Shown: one piece after another, positions 1 to 6,260 of the stretch
Layout: the number at the start of each line of letters is the position of its first letter
How positions within the stretch are numbered: position 1 is the stretch's first letter
From: a virus
Length of the DNA stretch: 42,729 nt
IMG/VR virus record: IMGVR_UViG_3300046825_000021
Coordinates: 1-42,729 of that record
Reading direction: 5' to 3' (one strand)
Program-made: the position numbers and the translations under genes
Notes under the pieces: model-generated
Databases searched by the model: none
Seen by the model: only the letters and a program-made list of their open reading frames with translations
Told to the model about the DNA's origin: nothing

Positions 1-162
1 CATCCCCGACACCGGCGGCGCCGGTCGGACCCCTCCCCCCCCTCAAGTTCGGGTCGGACCCCCTACATATTGTGGCTGCACAACGAACGGTGCAACAATA
101 ATCTGCGGCATCAGCCTGTAAAGCATGGCGTAAGCACTTGTCTGCCCTTGGCTTAGCAGTGA
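1..162. repeat. left copy of the 162-base terminal overlap
   Basis: Bases 1-162 match 42568-42729 at every position except 48 (T) against 42615 (A). This is what an assembler leaves when a circular or circularly permuted genome is cut open, although a short direct terminal repeat is also possible. The stretch has no gene. It contains an 11-base direct repeat, GGTCGGACCCC, at 23-33 and 52-62, separated by a C-rich run. Confidence 0.9.
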
Positions 163-209
163 TAACGCGTCGGTTAACAGAATACCCGTTATCGGAAGTT
201 ACCGCGGTA
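161..209. other. palindrome cluster in the gene-free leader (possible origin or operator)
   Basis: GATAACG at 161-167 is the reverse complement of CGTTATC at 187-193, and TACCGCGGTA at 200-209 is a perfect 10-base palindrome. This part is less GC-rich than its surroundings. The gene-free region between two divergent promoters is a usual place for an origin or regulator sites. No protein-specific box was recognised, so the role is a guess. Confidence 0.3.
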
Positions 210-303
210 CCTTGGTGCGAGGGTGAGGCGGTGGCTTGGTCGCCCACGAGCGGGTGTGATCTAAGTGCAACCTCGCGCGCGCGGGGAGAGACGACAGGCC
301 GAT

Positions 304-320
304 GGGTCAAACGTTGACCC
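304..320. promoter_or_regulatory. inverted repeat, operator-like
   Basis: GGGTCAA ACG TTGACCC is a perfect 7+3+7 inverted repeat, 46 bases upstream of the -35 of the early promoter. Size and symmetry fit a site for a dimeric DNA-binding protein. No phage repressor was recognised in the window, so a host protein or one of the unknown small proteins would have to bind it. Confidence 0.4.
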
Positions 321-341
321 GTAGTGGGTCGTGTGGTAGTC

Positions 342-353
342 ACGAGATCTCGT
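342..353. promoter_or_regulatory. 12-base palindrome just upstream of the early promoter
   Basis: ACGAGATCTCGT is perfectly self-complementary and ends 13 bases before the -35 box. It could be an activator or repressor site. It is the second symmetric site within 50 bases, after 304-320. Confidence 0.35.
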
Positions 354-366
354 TGAGCGAAACCAC

Positions 367-396
367 TTGACGTCGCGCCATAATGCGTTGCATAAT
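367..396 (+). promoter_or_regulatory. early rightward promoter, sigma70-like
   Basis: TTGACG at 367-372 and CATAAT at 391-396 are separated by 18 bases. Transcription would begin near 403, about 50 bases before the first gene of the rightward unit at 452. A second CATAATG at 379-385 lies in the spacer, exactly 12 bases upstream of the -10. The other two best promoters of this genome also use a CATAAT or CATTAT -10 box. Confidence 0.6.
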
Positions 397-451
397 GAGG
401 TTGTCGCCCGGGGATTGGCCTCGGGTTCCCACTGCGAGAAGGAGTAGGACG

Positions 452-850
452 ATGAAAGAGATCCTGATCAACACGCACAAGAACGAAGTCGTTGGCACCT
501 CCAGCATCCGCTGCTTCGGCCTGAACGACGCTGGGGTCTTCGTCTCGCGCTCACCGATGGATTACGACGAGGCTGCCGCGATCAGAAACCAGCAAGAGGA
601 CGCTGGTGATGGCAGAAAGCTCGCCACTCATGACGGCCGATCCCAGATGTTGGGTGGGGACGGAGTTTCAGCCTTTGACGGATGGGTGCTTGTCGAAGTG
701 CCCCAGGAGTGGTGGAACGAACGATGCGGCGACGAGCTGGCCTCTACCGATCGGCAGGCTGAGCGCGTCGGCGGGATCGTTCGAAAGATCCGGCGGCAAA
801 TGAGGGAAGGCCGCAGGCTGGTCGATGAGATGTCGGGAGGCGCCCGGTGA
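452..850 (+). CDS. hypothetical early protein, 132 aa
   Basis: This is the first gene of the rightward unit and I do not recognise the family. The start at 452 is chosen because AAGGAG lies 7 to 12 bases before it; an upstream in-frame ATG at 383 would overlap the promoter. The product is charged and looks soluble, with an aromatic centre (VPQEWWNERCGDE) and a basic C-terminal helix rich in Arg. The stop overlaps the next gene's GTG start (GTGA), so the two are translationally coupled. Confidence 0.7.
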   Translation: MKEILINTHKNEVVGTSSIRCFGLNDAGVFVSRSPMDYDEAAAIRNQQEDAGDGRKLATHDGRSQMLGGDGVSAFDGWVLVEVPQEWWNERCGDELASTDRQAERVGGIVRKIRRQMREGRRLVDEMSGGAR

Positions 851-1314
851 TCCCCTCGCAGATCACGATCACGCCCGCGCGGTTGGAAGCGCTCCAAAAC
901 GTGGTGGCGCTCGGCCGGTTTGAGGCGCGGTATTCGACCACGGAGCACTGGTACCTGCACAACGTCGGCTATCTCAGGAAGGCGGTGCACCAGTTTCCCG
1001 ACCCGAAGTACGGGCCTCAGCCGACCGAGGTATTCGTGCCGACGAAGGCGGGGCGCGCCGCCCTGGTGAAGTTTGCGCCCTCACCTAAGCCTGCCGAGTT
1101 GGTCGGTCCCTTCCCCGCCGAGCCCGCGCAGCCCGAGTACCCTTCCGACGTGCTGGCTGGAGACCGCATGCCGGGGGCGTGGTGTCCTGAGGCTGCTCCG
1201 GTCCGGCCGGTGGTGGCTCGGCAATTTCGCGCCGTCGCCGACGCCTACCGCATTCCTCTCGCCGCTTCTGAGCTTGCCGGCCTGCGGGCCTGGGATCGTG
1301 GGGTGTGCCGATGA
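847..1314 (+). CDS. hypothetical early protein, 155 aa
   Basis: Starts with GTG inside the stop of the previous gene and ends in an ATGA overlap with the next, so it is part of a tight operon. Family not recognised. The N-terminal third (TITPARLEALQNVVALGRFEAR) looks like a helix followed by an aromatic segment (STTEHWYLHNVGYL). The middle is Pro-rich and probably flexible, and a short helical segment closes the protein. No catalytic or metal-binding motif is visible. Confidence 0.65.
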   Translation: MIPSQITITPARLEALQNVVALGRFEARYSTTEHWYLHNVGYLRKAVHQFPDPKYGPQPTEVFVPTKAGRAALVKFAPSPKPAELVGPFPAEPAQPEYPSDVLAGDRMPGAWCPEAAPVRPVVARQFRAVADAYRIPLAASELAGLRAWDRGVCR

Positions 1315-2027
1315 GCAGTCGGGGCCCGAACGGAGCGGAGGCTTGGCTCGACCGCTTGAAATCCCTGAATCCTTGCCCTGAGGCTGTGGCTTTCGCCGAG
1401 CAGCACGATTCCTTGGCGTCCGCGTGGGCTGCCTGTCCCCGCGGCGACTGGATGCTCTGGCTGGCGGGGCGGCTTGCTGAAGCGCCTGAGAGCCCAGAGC
1501 GACGACGGGTTGTTCTGGCTGCTTGCGCTTGCGCACGTCTTGCGCTTGTTCACCTCCGGCCCGGTGTAATAATAGGGCCGCTTACGGCGATTGAAACCGC
1601 GGAAAGGTGGGCGAGAGGCGAGGGGGTGGCCCTCTCCGCGGTTCGCGACGCCGCCGACGCCGCCGACGCCGCCTACGTCGCCGCCGCCGCCTACGCCGCC
1701 GACGCCGCCGACGCCGCCTACGTCGCCGCCGCCGCCTCCGCCGCCGACGCCGCCGACGCCGCCGACGCCGCCTCCGCCGCCGCCTCCGCCGCCGACGCCG
1801 CCTACGCCGCCGCCTCCGCCGCCTCCGCCGCCTCCGCCGCCTACGCCGCCTACGCCGCCTCCGCCGCCGCCCCCGCCCCCGCCGCCGCCGCCGCCGCCGC
1901 CGCCGCCTACGACGCCTACGACGCCGCCTACGTCGACCGAGTGGACACGCTGACGGTCTGCGCCGACCTTGTAAGGCAGCACTATCCTGAACCGCCAGTC
2001 TGGAGGGATGCCGATGCTCAGCCCTGA
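1311..2027 (+). CDS. alanine-repeat protein, Imm-5-like N-terminal region
   Basis: A 238-residue protein. Residues 1-100 are ordinary sequence, with DWMLWLAGRLA, a Cys-Ala segment (VLAACACARLAL) and GPLTAIETAERWARGEG. That order (aromatic helix, CAR helix, P-L-x-A-I-E then W-x-x-G) resembles the putative Imm-5 immunity family seen in bacteria and phages. Residues 110-205 are an almost pure Ala tract broken by D, Y, S and V, predicted to be one long helix or helical bundle. Encoding DNA is a GCC-type triplet repeat. The start ATG overlaps the previous stop, and the end overlaps the exonuclease gene by 14 bases. The immunity role is an inference from weak similarity. Confidence 0.7.
   Translation: MSSRGPNGAEAWLDRLKSLNPCPEAVAFAEQHDSLASAWAACPRGDWMLWLAGRLAEAPESPERRRVVLAACACARLALVHLRPGVIIGPLTAIETAERWARGEGVALSAVRDAADAADAAYVAAAAYAADAADAAYVAAAASAADAADAADAASAAASAADAAYAAASAASAASAAYAAYAASAAAPAPAAAAAAAAAYDAYDAAYVDRVDTLTVCADLVRQHYPEPPVWRDADAQP
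1647..1934 (+). repeat. GCC/GAC/TAC/TCC triplet repeat tract inside the Ala-rich gene
   Basis: About 290 bases are built almost entirely from codons GCC, GAC, TAC, TCC and GTC in frame with the gene, so nearly every third base is C. All other frames stay open and encode poly-Arg or poly-Pro strings, which are shadows. Such tracts slip easily during copying and probably vary in length between phage isolates. Confidence 0.95.
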
Positions 2028-2973
2028 ACAGCGCGCCGCCCGCCGCCACTGTATCGGCAGTTCCGATGCGCCCGCGGTCCTCGGTGTAGATCCGCACCGC
2101 TCCCGCCTGGAGGTGTACCTGTCCAAGGTCCACGACCTGGAAGAGGATGAGGAGACGGAGCCGATGAGGCTCGGAAACCGGTTCGAGCAGGCGATCCTGG
2201 AGGAGGCCGCGGAGCGGCTGGGAGTCTCGATCGAGCGCAACGTGACCGTCCTGGGGCCTGAACCCTACCTTGCGGCCAACCTTGACGCGATCGTAACGCA
2301 CGAGGGGGGCGATCCTGGCCGCCTCGCCCTCGTAGAGAGTGCGCTCGAGGCCAAATTCACCGGCCTCGGCCACCTCTTCGGCGAGCCGGGCACCGACGCG
2401 CTCCCGGACCGAGTCCTCGTGCAGACGGGGTTCCAGATGGGTTGCCTTGAGAGCCTCCAACTCGTGCACGTGCCCGTCCTGCTGGCCCGGTGGGGCCGCC
2501 CGCGGGTCGAGCTCTACCAGGCTCCCCGCCACCAGGAGCTGGTGGCGGTGATCCTTGAGCAGTGCCGGCGGTTCTGGGTGGATCACGTCCTGCCCCACAT
2601 CCCGCCCGATCCCACGCCGGGATACGGAGAGGCGGCCCTGAAGGTGCTCCGCCGCGTGCGCAGGGAGCCCGCCAGCGTCGCCCACGTCGAGCCCGCGCTG
2701 GCCTGGGCCTTCCAGAAGGCGCACGACGCGTACAAGGCCGCCAAGGACGCCAAGGCGCGCACCCAGGCCGCCCTCCTGGCCGCCATGGGGGACGCCGAAG
2801 GGGCAGACTTCGGGGACCCGAAGAAGCTCTACACGTACCTAGAGAGCGTGCGGAACGAGATCGACACGAAGGCTTTACTGCGCGACTTGCCACACCTGGA
2901 GCAGAAGTACCACACGGAGACCCGCTACCGGACTCTCCGTCTCGTCAACAAGAAGATCGGAGGAAAGATCTGA
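2014..2973 (+). CDS. YqaJ-family recombination exonuclease (lambda Exo-like)
   Basis: This 319-residue nuclease would resect double-stranded DNA ends 5' to 3', giving the single strands used by the annealing protein encoded next. Family signs in order are IGSSDAPAVLG (about 14-24), RLGNRFEQAI with an acidic residue (52-61), ANLDAIV (88-94) with the conserved Asp, ESALEAKF (108-115) carrying the E-x-K of PD-(D/E)XK nucleases, and VLVQTGFQMG with the conserved Gln. The start at 2014 is preferred over 2008 because GGAGGG lies six bases before it and abuts 2008. It shares one base (TGATG) with the annealase gene. Confidence 0.88.
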   Translation: MLSPEQRAARRHCIGSSDAPAVLGVDPHRSRLEVYLSKVHDLEEDEETEPMRLGNRFEQAILEEAAERLGVSIERNVTVLGPEPYLAANLDAIVTHEGGDPGRLALVESALEAKFTGLGHLFGEPGTDALPDRVLVQTGFQMGCLESLQLVHVPVLLARWGRPRVELYQAPRHQELVAVILEQCRRFWVDHVLPHIPPDPTPGYGEAALKVLRRVRREPASVAHVEPALAWAFQKAHDAYKAAKDAKARTQAALLAAMGDAEGADFGDPKKLYTYLESVRNEIDTKALLRDLPHLEQKYHTETRYRTLRLVNKKIGGKI

Positions 2974-4049
2974 TGAGCGAACCGAAGGAACAGCAGCTCG
3001 CGAAACCGGCGGGTGACCGCCTTATCGTCGTCTCGCCTGGCCGACCGCCCTATCCGGTTCGCGCACAATCGGCTTTCGGCATCAGCCCGGGGGACTGGCG
3101 CGCTCTCGTTGATGCGATCTATCCAAGCGCGAAGACGACCGAGGCCATCGAGCTGGCGCTCACCTACTGCCGTGCCCGCAAGCTCGATCCGTTCAAGCGG
3201 CAGTGCCACATCGTGCCCATTTGGGACTCGAAGCAAGGTCGCGAAGTGGAGACCGTGTGGCCGGGGATTGCTGAGCTGCGCACCACCGCCGTGCGCACCG
3301 GCCAGCATGCCGGCTTCGATGAAGCTCTGTTCGGGCCTGACGAGACGCGCACCTTTAAAGGGGAGGTCGGAAAGCGGGAGGTCGAAAAGACCGTGACATT
3401 CCCAGCCTGGTGTCGAATCACTGCTTATCGTCTCGTAGACGGCCAGCGGGTGCCATTCCCCGGCCCGAAGGTGTGGTACCTGGAGACCTACGCCACGATG
3501 GGCAAGAGCGACGTCCCAAATGAGATGTGGGAGACGCGTCCGCGAGGCCAGCTCGAGAAGTGCGCTGAGGCCGCCGCGCTGCGCAGGGCCTTTCCCGAGG
3601 AGGTCGGCTCGGACTACATCCCTGAGGAGGTGGGTCGACGCGGTGGCTCGATCGACATCTCGCCAGCCGGCCCGGAGCCGCTGGGAGCGCGCACGGAGGC
3701 ACTGGCCGAGCGTCTGAAGGCCGAGCTGGCGACCGCCCAGCCCGGCAGCTCCGGCCAAACGGAGCCAATCGCTGCGCCCTCCCAGGCGCAGGACCGCGAC
3801 AGCCTCGTCGAGGTCGCCAGGGAGACCCTGAAGGCACACGGGCTCGCGGGAGAGGCGAGAGAGGGCGCTCTCCAGGCCGCCTTCGGAGAGTCAAGCTGGC
3901 TGAAGGTCTGCAAGCTGCCTGCGGATCAGCTTGCCATCGGGCTGGCCGCACTCACCAAAAACCTAGAGGGTCTGGCCGCCATGCGCGCCGCCCTTCCGCA
4001 GGATCCGGTCCGGGGGAGGGAGCCGGGGGAGGATGACGATGCTCCATGA
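2973..4049 (+). CDS. bet: Bet/RecT-type single-strand annealing protein
   Basis: A 358-residue relative of phage lambda Bet, which anneals complementary single strands during recombination. Residues about 45-225 carry the family pattern: a helix with LALTYCRARKLDPFKRQCHIVP, VWPGIAELRTTAVRTGQHAGFD, a Lys/Glu-rich beta hairpin, TAYRLVDG, and the closing QLEKCAEAAALRRAFPEE. The C-terminal 120 residues are Pro/Gln/Glu-rich and end acidic, as expected for a tail that contacts single-strand binding protein. GGAGGA before the start and a one-base overlap couple it to the YqaJ nuclease, which is the classic pairing. Confidence 0.9.
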   Translation: MSEPKEQQLAKPAGDRLIVVSPGRPPYPVRAQSAFGISPGDWRALVDAIYPSAKTTEAIELALTYCRARKLDPFKRQCHIVPIWDSKQGREVETVWPGIAELRTTAVRTGQHAGFDEALFGPDETRTFKGEVGKREVEKTVTFPAWCRITAYRLVDGQRVPFPGPKVWYLETYATMGKSDVPNEMWETRPRGQLEKCAEAAALRRAFPEEVGSDYIPEEVGRRGGSIDISPAGPEPLGARTEALAERLKAELATAQPGSSGQTEPIAAPSQAQDRDSLVEVARETLKAHGLAGEAREGALQAAFGESSWLKVCKLPADQLAIGLAALTKNLEGLAAMRAALPQDPVRGREPGEDDDAP

Positions 4050-4221
4050 GACCGCCCGTGTCCTGCGCCCGCAGCGTTGCCCCGGCTCGCACACGCCGAT
4101 GCCGGCGGCGAGCCCTGGCGCGCTCTGCCTCTGCGGCGAGACCTTCGGCCAGCAGCCGCCCGTGCGCGTCGACGGCGCCGTGGTGTGGCTGGTGCCTGAG
4201 CACGAAGGAAGGAGGTTTTGA
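4039..4221 (+). CDS. small Cys-containing protein, 60 aa
   Basis: Starts inside the end of the bet gene, with GGAGG six bases before the ATG (an ATG at 4033 is possible but too close to it). The product has Cys at PQRCPGS and at LCLCGE, so it may bind a metal, but no family is recognised. A 26-base block of it (4084-4109) and its last codons (PEHEGRRF) are repeated downstream at 4604-4642. It ends two bases before the next gene. Confidence 0.6.
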   Translation: MLHETARVLRPQRCPGSHTPMPAASPGALCLCGETFGQQPPVRVDGAVVWLVPEHEGRRF

Positions 4222-4222
4222 T

Positions 4223-4567
4223 ATGGACGTGGTCGTGACGGTACCCAAAGGGATTTGGGAGGACTGGATAGAGGAAGGCGACCTACCCGGGGACCCGCCG
4301 ACAGGCGAAGAGTGGGGCTTCTTCACGTCGGGGGGCAGGCCTAAAATACAGCCGGGCGACAGGGTCTACATCGTGGCGCACGGCAAGCTCCGTGGCTTTG
4401 CCCCTCTCACCCGGCTTGAGGTGGATGGCAACCGGCTGGTATTCGGGCGTGAGGGTGGCGCTGAAGCGCTCACCATCGACGAGCCCATCGTCGGTTTTAG
4501 AGGGTGGCGCTACCGCTGGTGGGAGCGCAAGGATGAAAAGCCGTTTCCGGAGTGGAAGAAGCCGTAG
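4223..4567 (+). CDS. PUA/ASCH-like fold protein, 114 aa
   Basis: The central segment, IQPGDRVYIVAHGKLRGFAPLTRLE (residues about 41-65), has the G-D-x-V-Y strand and following strand-turn typical of PUA/ASCH-type barrels. ALTIDEPIVGFRGWRYRWWER and a final PFPEW follow. Proteins of this kind are common in phages and the fold usually binds RNA or modified nucleotides; no substrate can be assigned. A strong GGAGG precedes the ATG. It sits directly upstream of a structured non-coding stretch, with a second ASCH-type gene on the other side. Confidence 0.7.
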   Translation: MDVVVTVPKGIWEDWIEEGDLPGDPPTGEEWGFFTSGGRPKIQPGDRVYIVAHGKLRGFAPLTRLEVDGNRLVFGREGGAEALTIDEPIVGFRGWRYRWWERKDEKPFPEWKKP

Positions 4568-4714
4568 ATGCCGCGGGCCTGGAGTTGGAGGCGACTCCCG
4601 AGAGGCTCGCACACGCCGATGCCGGCGGCCGGAGCACGAAGGGAGGCGCTTCTGATGAGACTCAAGCTGACGCGGGAGACCATCCGTCTTCTCGCCGTTC
4701 AGGCGGACGATTGA
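4568..4714 (+). CDS. short peptide with lanthipeptide-leader-like C-terminus
   Basis: An ORF of 48 codons begins immediately after the previous stop (TAGATG), but the better start is ATG 4655 with GGGAGG eight bases upstream. That gives the 19-residue peptide MRLKLTRETIRLLAVQADD. The L-x-L-x-x-E-T-I-R-x-L pattern resembles leader peptides of class I lanthipeptides and small proteins so annotated. No core peptide or modifying enzyme follows, so the resemblance may be chance. The longer form carries GSHTPMPAA in the same frame as the gene at 4039. Confidence 0.35.
   Translation: MPRAWSWRRLPRGSHTPMPAAGARREALLMRLKLTRETIRLLAVQADD
4604..4642 (+). repeat. internally deleted partial copy of the 4039-4221 gene
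   Basis: Bases 4604-4629 are identical to 4084-4109 (26 bases), and GAGCACGAAGG at 4632-4642 is identical to 4198-4208. In the original the blocks are 88 bases apart; here they are 2 apart. This is a duplication that lost its middle, and it restores a GGGAGG ribosome site in front of the short peptide at 4655. Confidence 0.75.
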
Positions 4715-4874
4715 GGATTGACGAGCGCCAAAGCGTAGGCGTACCATCTTGAGCAACGGTCGCACCTCTCTTTTCTGATGGGCGGACGGTTCCATCCGAA
4801 AGAGAAAGTGCCCGGCGGAGTCTTGAAGGAGGCGACCGCGCGGGCACAGGAGAAAATGATGCCCCACCAGAATA

Positions 4875-5295
4875 GCACGATCGGTCAGAAAGACAAGCCC
4901 TCCGGCTTGTCGGCCCGGTCGTGCTCCTGTTTGGCTCATCTGCTCCCCTCGGCCGGACAAGCCTCCCAACAGCAGCACCGGGTCAAGCACAGCTCTCTAC
5001 CCTGGGGGTAGCCGAGAGGCGCAGTCGCGCCCCCTGAAAGAGCGCCGTAGGCGGGAGGCAGGAGCCCGCTGCCGGGGTCGCCAACGACTCCAGGCCCAAG
5101 CGCCTCGAATCCGGGCAACGGGCGGCGTAGTGGATCGCCGGCAGGAACGGAGACGTCCCGGTCCCTGAGGGGGAGAGAGGTGCGAGGGTCGCAGACCATG
5201 GTGAGGGCTCCCCAAGGGAGTAAAGGCCAGGCGTACTGGCTACCATGGACACGTTGGAGACCGGCGAGGCCGGCCCCCTCCCATCAGGAGGGATT
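4875..5295 (+). ncRNA. candidate large structured RNA between two ASCH/PUA-type genes
   Basis: No convincing gene lies in 4715-5326. Instead there are consecutive hairpins. At 4875-4924 a 10-pair outer stem with one U-G wobble surrounds an 8-pair stem (4892-4899 with 4904-4911, loop CTCC). At 4993-5018 CTCTC-TACCC pairs with GGGTA-GAGAG, and 5019-5030 and 5051-5069 form further stems. At 5196-5248 a 7-pair stem (CCATGGT/ACCATGG) closes a three-way junction with stems 5208-5220 and 5226-5240. Stems 5261-5273 and 5276-5292 follow. The wobble works only on the + strand. I could not match it to tRNA, RNase P, tmRNA, or group I or II introns. It ends about 20 bases before the ribosome site of the next gene, so a long regulatory leader is the alternative. 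Confidence 0.5.
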
Positions 5296-5326
5296 CCGGG
5301 AGGTAGTGTCTAAGGAGTGAATAATC

Positions 5327-6001
5327 ATGCACGACAAAAGGGATGAGTCTGAACGCGATCGGGAAGGCGGGGAAGGCGCGTCGAGCGAGCACAGGCCACC
5401 TCCCCGCCACGAGCTGAAGACGTGGCCGGACGAGTTTCAGGCGGTGCTCGACGGCAAGAAGCGGCACGAAGTGCGCCGCGCAGATCGCGCGTATCAGACT
5501 GGCGACACCGTGCTGCTCCGGGAGTGGGAACCCCGATACCGAGACGCCCCAAATTGCTACACCGGCCGCGAGACGATCTTCACCATCGGGCACGTGACCG
5601 CCGGCCCATCCTGGGGGCTACCGGAGGAACTCTGCGTTTTCACTCTAATCGAGCAGAGGGAGTGTGCCCAGGAGCTGCATCTCCCAAGCGCGTCGGCGTC
5701 GATGTGGCGGATCGAGAGCGCGTCGGCGTCGATGTGGCGGATCGAGGGCAGGAATGGCGCGGCCGGTCTGGATGTGGCGGTCGAGCCGGACGGCCGGACG
5801 TTCCTTAGGCCAGTGGACGCGGGTATCGCCGGTTTTGTGCTCACCCCTGAGGCGGTTGCGGAACTCGCGATTCTGCTCGCGGTGGCACTTCCAGGAGATG
5901 ACCCAGACGACGGAGCCGCCGCCCGGCAGACGCGCGAGGAGCGCGCCGACAAAGCGGCCGAGGGCCGGGAGCCTGGGCGCGTCGAGGGGGTGGACCGGTG
6001 A
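5327..6001 (+). CDS. DUF3850 (ASCH superfamily) protein with C-terminal extension
   Basis: Residues about 28-110 fit DUF3850: HELKTWPDEFQAVLDGKKRHEVR, then TGDTVLLREWEP, YTGRETIFTIGHV and GLPEELCVFTL. The fold is ASCH-like and generally RNA- or nucleotide-binding; the cellular role of the family is not established. The last 110 residues are a separate region that begins with a perfect two-copy repeat of ten residues (SASASMWRIE). AAGGAG nine bases before the ATG fixes the start. The gene follows the structured non-coding stretch directly and overlaps the next small gene by GTGA. Confidence 0.8.
   Translation: MHDKRDESERDREGGEGASSEHRPPPRHELKTWPDEFQAVLDGKKRHEVRRADRAYQTGDTVLLREWEPRYRDAPNCYTGRETIFTIGHVTAGPSWGLPEELCVFTLIEQRECAQELHLPSASASMWRIESASASMWRIEGRNGAAGLDVAVEPDGRTFLRPVDAGIAGFVLTPEAVAELAILLAVALPGDDPDDGAAARQTREERADKAAEGREPGRVEGVDR
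5687..5746 (+). repeat. 30-base perfect tandem duplication
   Basis: Two identical 30-base units (5687-5716 and 5717-5746) encode SASASMWRIE twice in frame, just after the ASCH domain. Perfect identity suggests a recent slip or unequal exchange. Confidence 0.95.
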
Positions 6002-6105
6002 CACCTGCCGCCTGGCTGTGCCTCTCTGGTGGCGCTTTCGGCGGGTTTGCCCTGGGGTTCCTTCTCTTCGCTGTGCTGAGCGACGGCGGAGGTAGACGGC
6101 GATGA
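5998..6105 (+). CDS. small single-pass membrane protein, 35 aa
   Basis: GTG start inside the stop of the DUF3850 gene, and an ATGA overlap with the next gene at the other end. The peptide is nearly all one hydrophobic helix (from WLCLSGGAFGGF to LLFAVL) followed by a basic tail ending in GGGRRR, giving an N-out, C-in prediction. Function unknown. The exact couplings at both ends argue that it is translated. Confidence 0.5.
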   Translation: MTPAAWLCLSGGAFGGFALGFLLFAVLSDGGGRRR

Positions 6106-6260
6106 GACGCCGACCGAAGGAAGCGAGCCGCCCCGACACCCGGCCCAGGCTCTGCCCTGGGTGCTGCGCTGCTCTGATCCGCGGCAGGAGGGCTCTGCCG
6201 GGCCGGTTGTGCCCTGACTGCCTCAGAGAGCGCGTGATAGCGCTGGCGGTGCGACCATGA
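6102..6260 (+). CDS. small zinc-ribbon-type protein, 52 aa
   Basis: Two Cys pairs (LCPGCCAAL and LCPDCLRER) separated by about 14 basic residues form a C-x2-C/C-x2-C zinc-ribbon-like unit flanked by Arg-rich ends. A nucleic-acid-binding role is plausible but not shown. It overlaps the membrane peptide upstream (ATGA) and the cytosine methyltransferase downstream (ATGA), so it is made together with that enzyme. Confidence 0.55.
   Translation: MRRRPKEASRPDTRPRLCPGCCAALIRGRRALPGRLCPDCLRERVIALAVRP

Noticed and set aside
1245-2724. Long open frames of poly-Gly, poly-Arg and poly-Pro on both strands over the triplet tract
   Set aside because: They are other-frame readings of the GCC-type repeat of the Ala-rich gene and of the exonuclease gene.
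4778-5011. Open frame of 77 residues
   Set aside because: It runs through the strong hairpin at 4875-4924, has no ribosome site and no protein-like pattern.
5179-5295. Group II or group I intron
   Set aside because: A GTGCGAG string occurs at 5180, but no domain V hairpin, no catalytic core and no interrupted gene or homing enzyme was seen.
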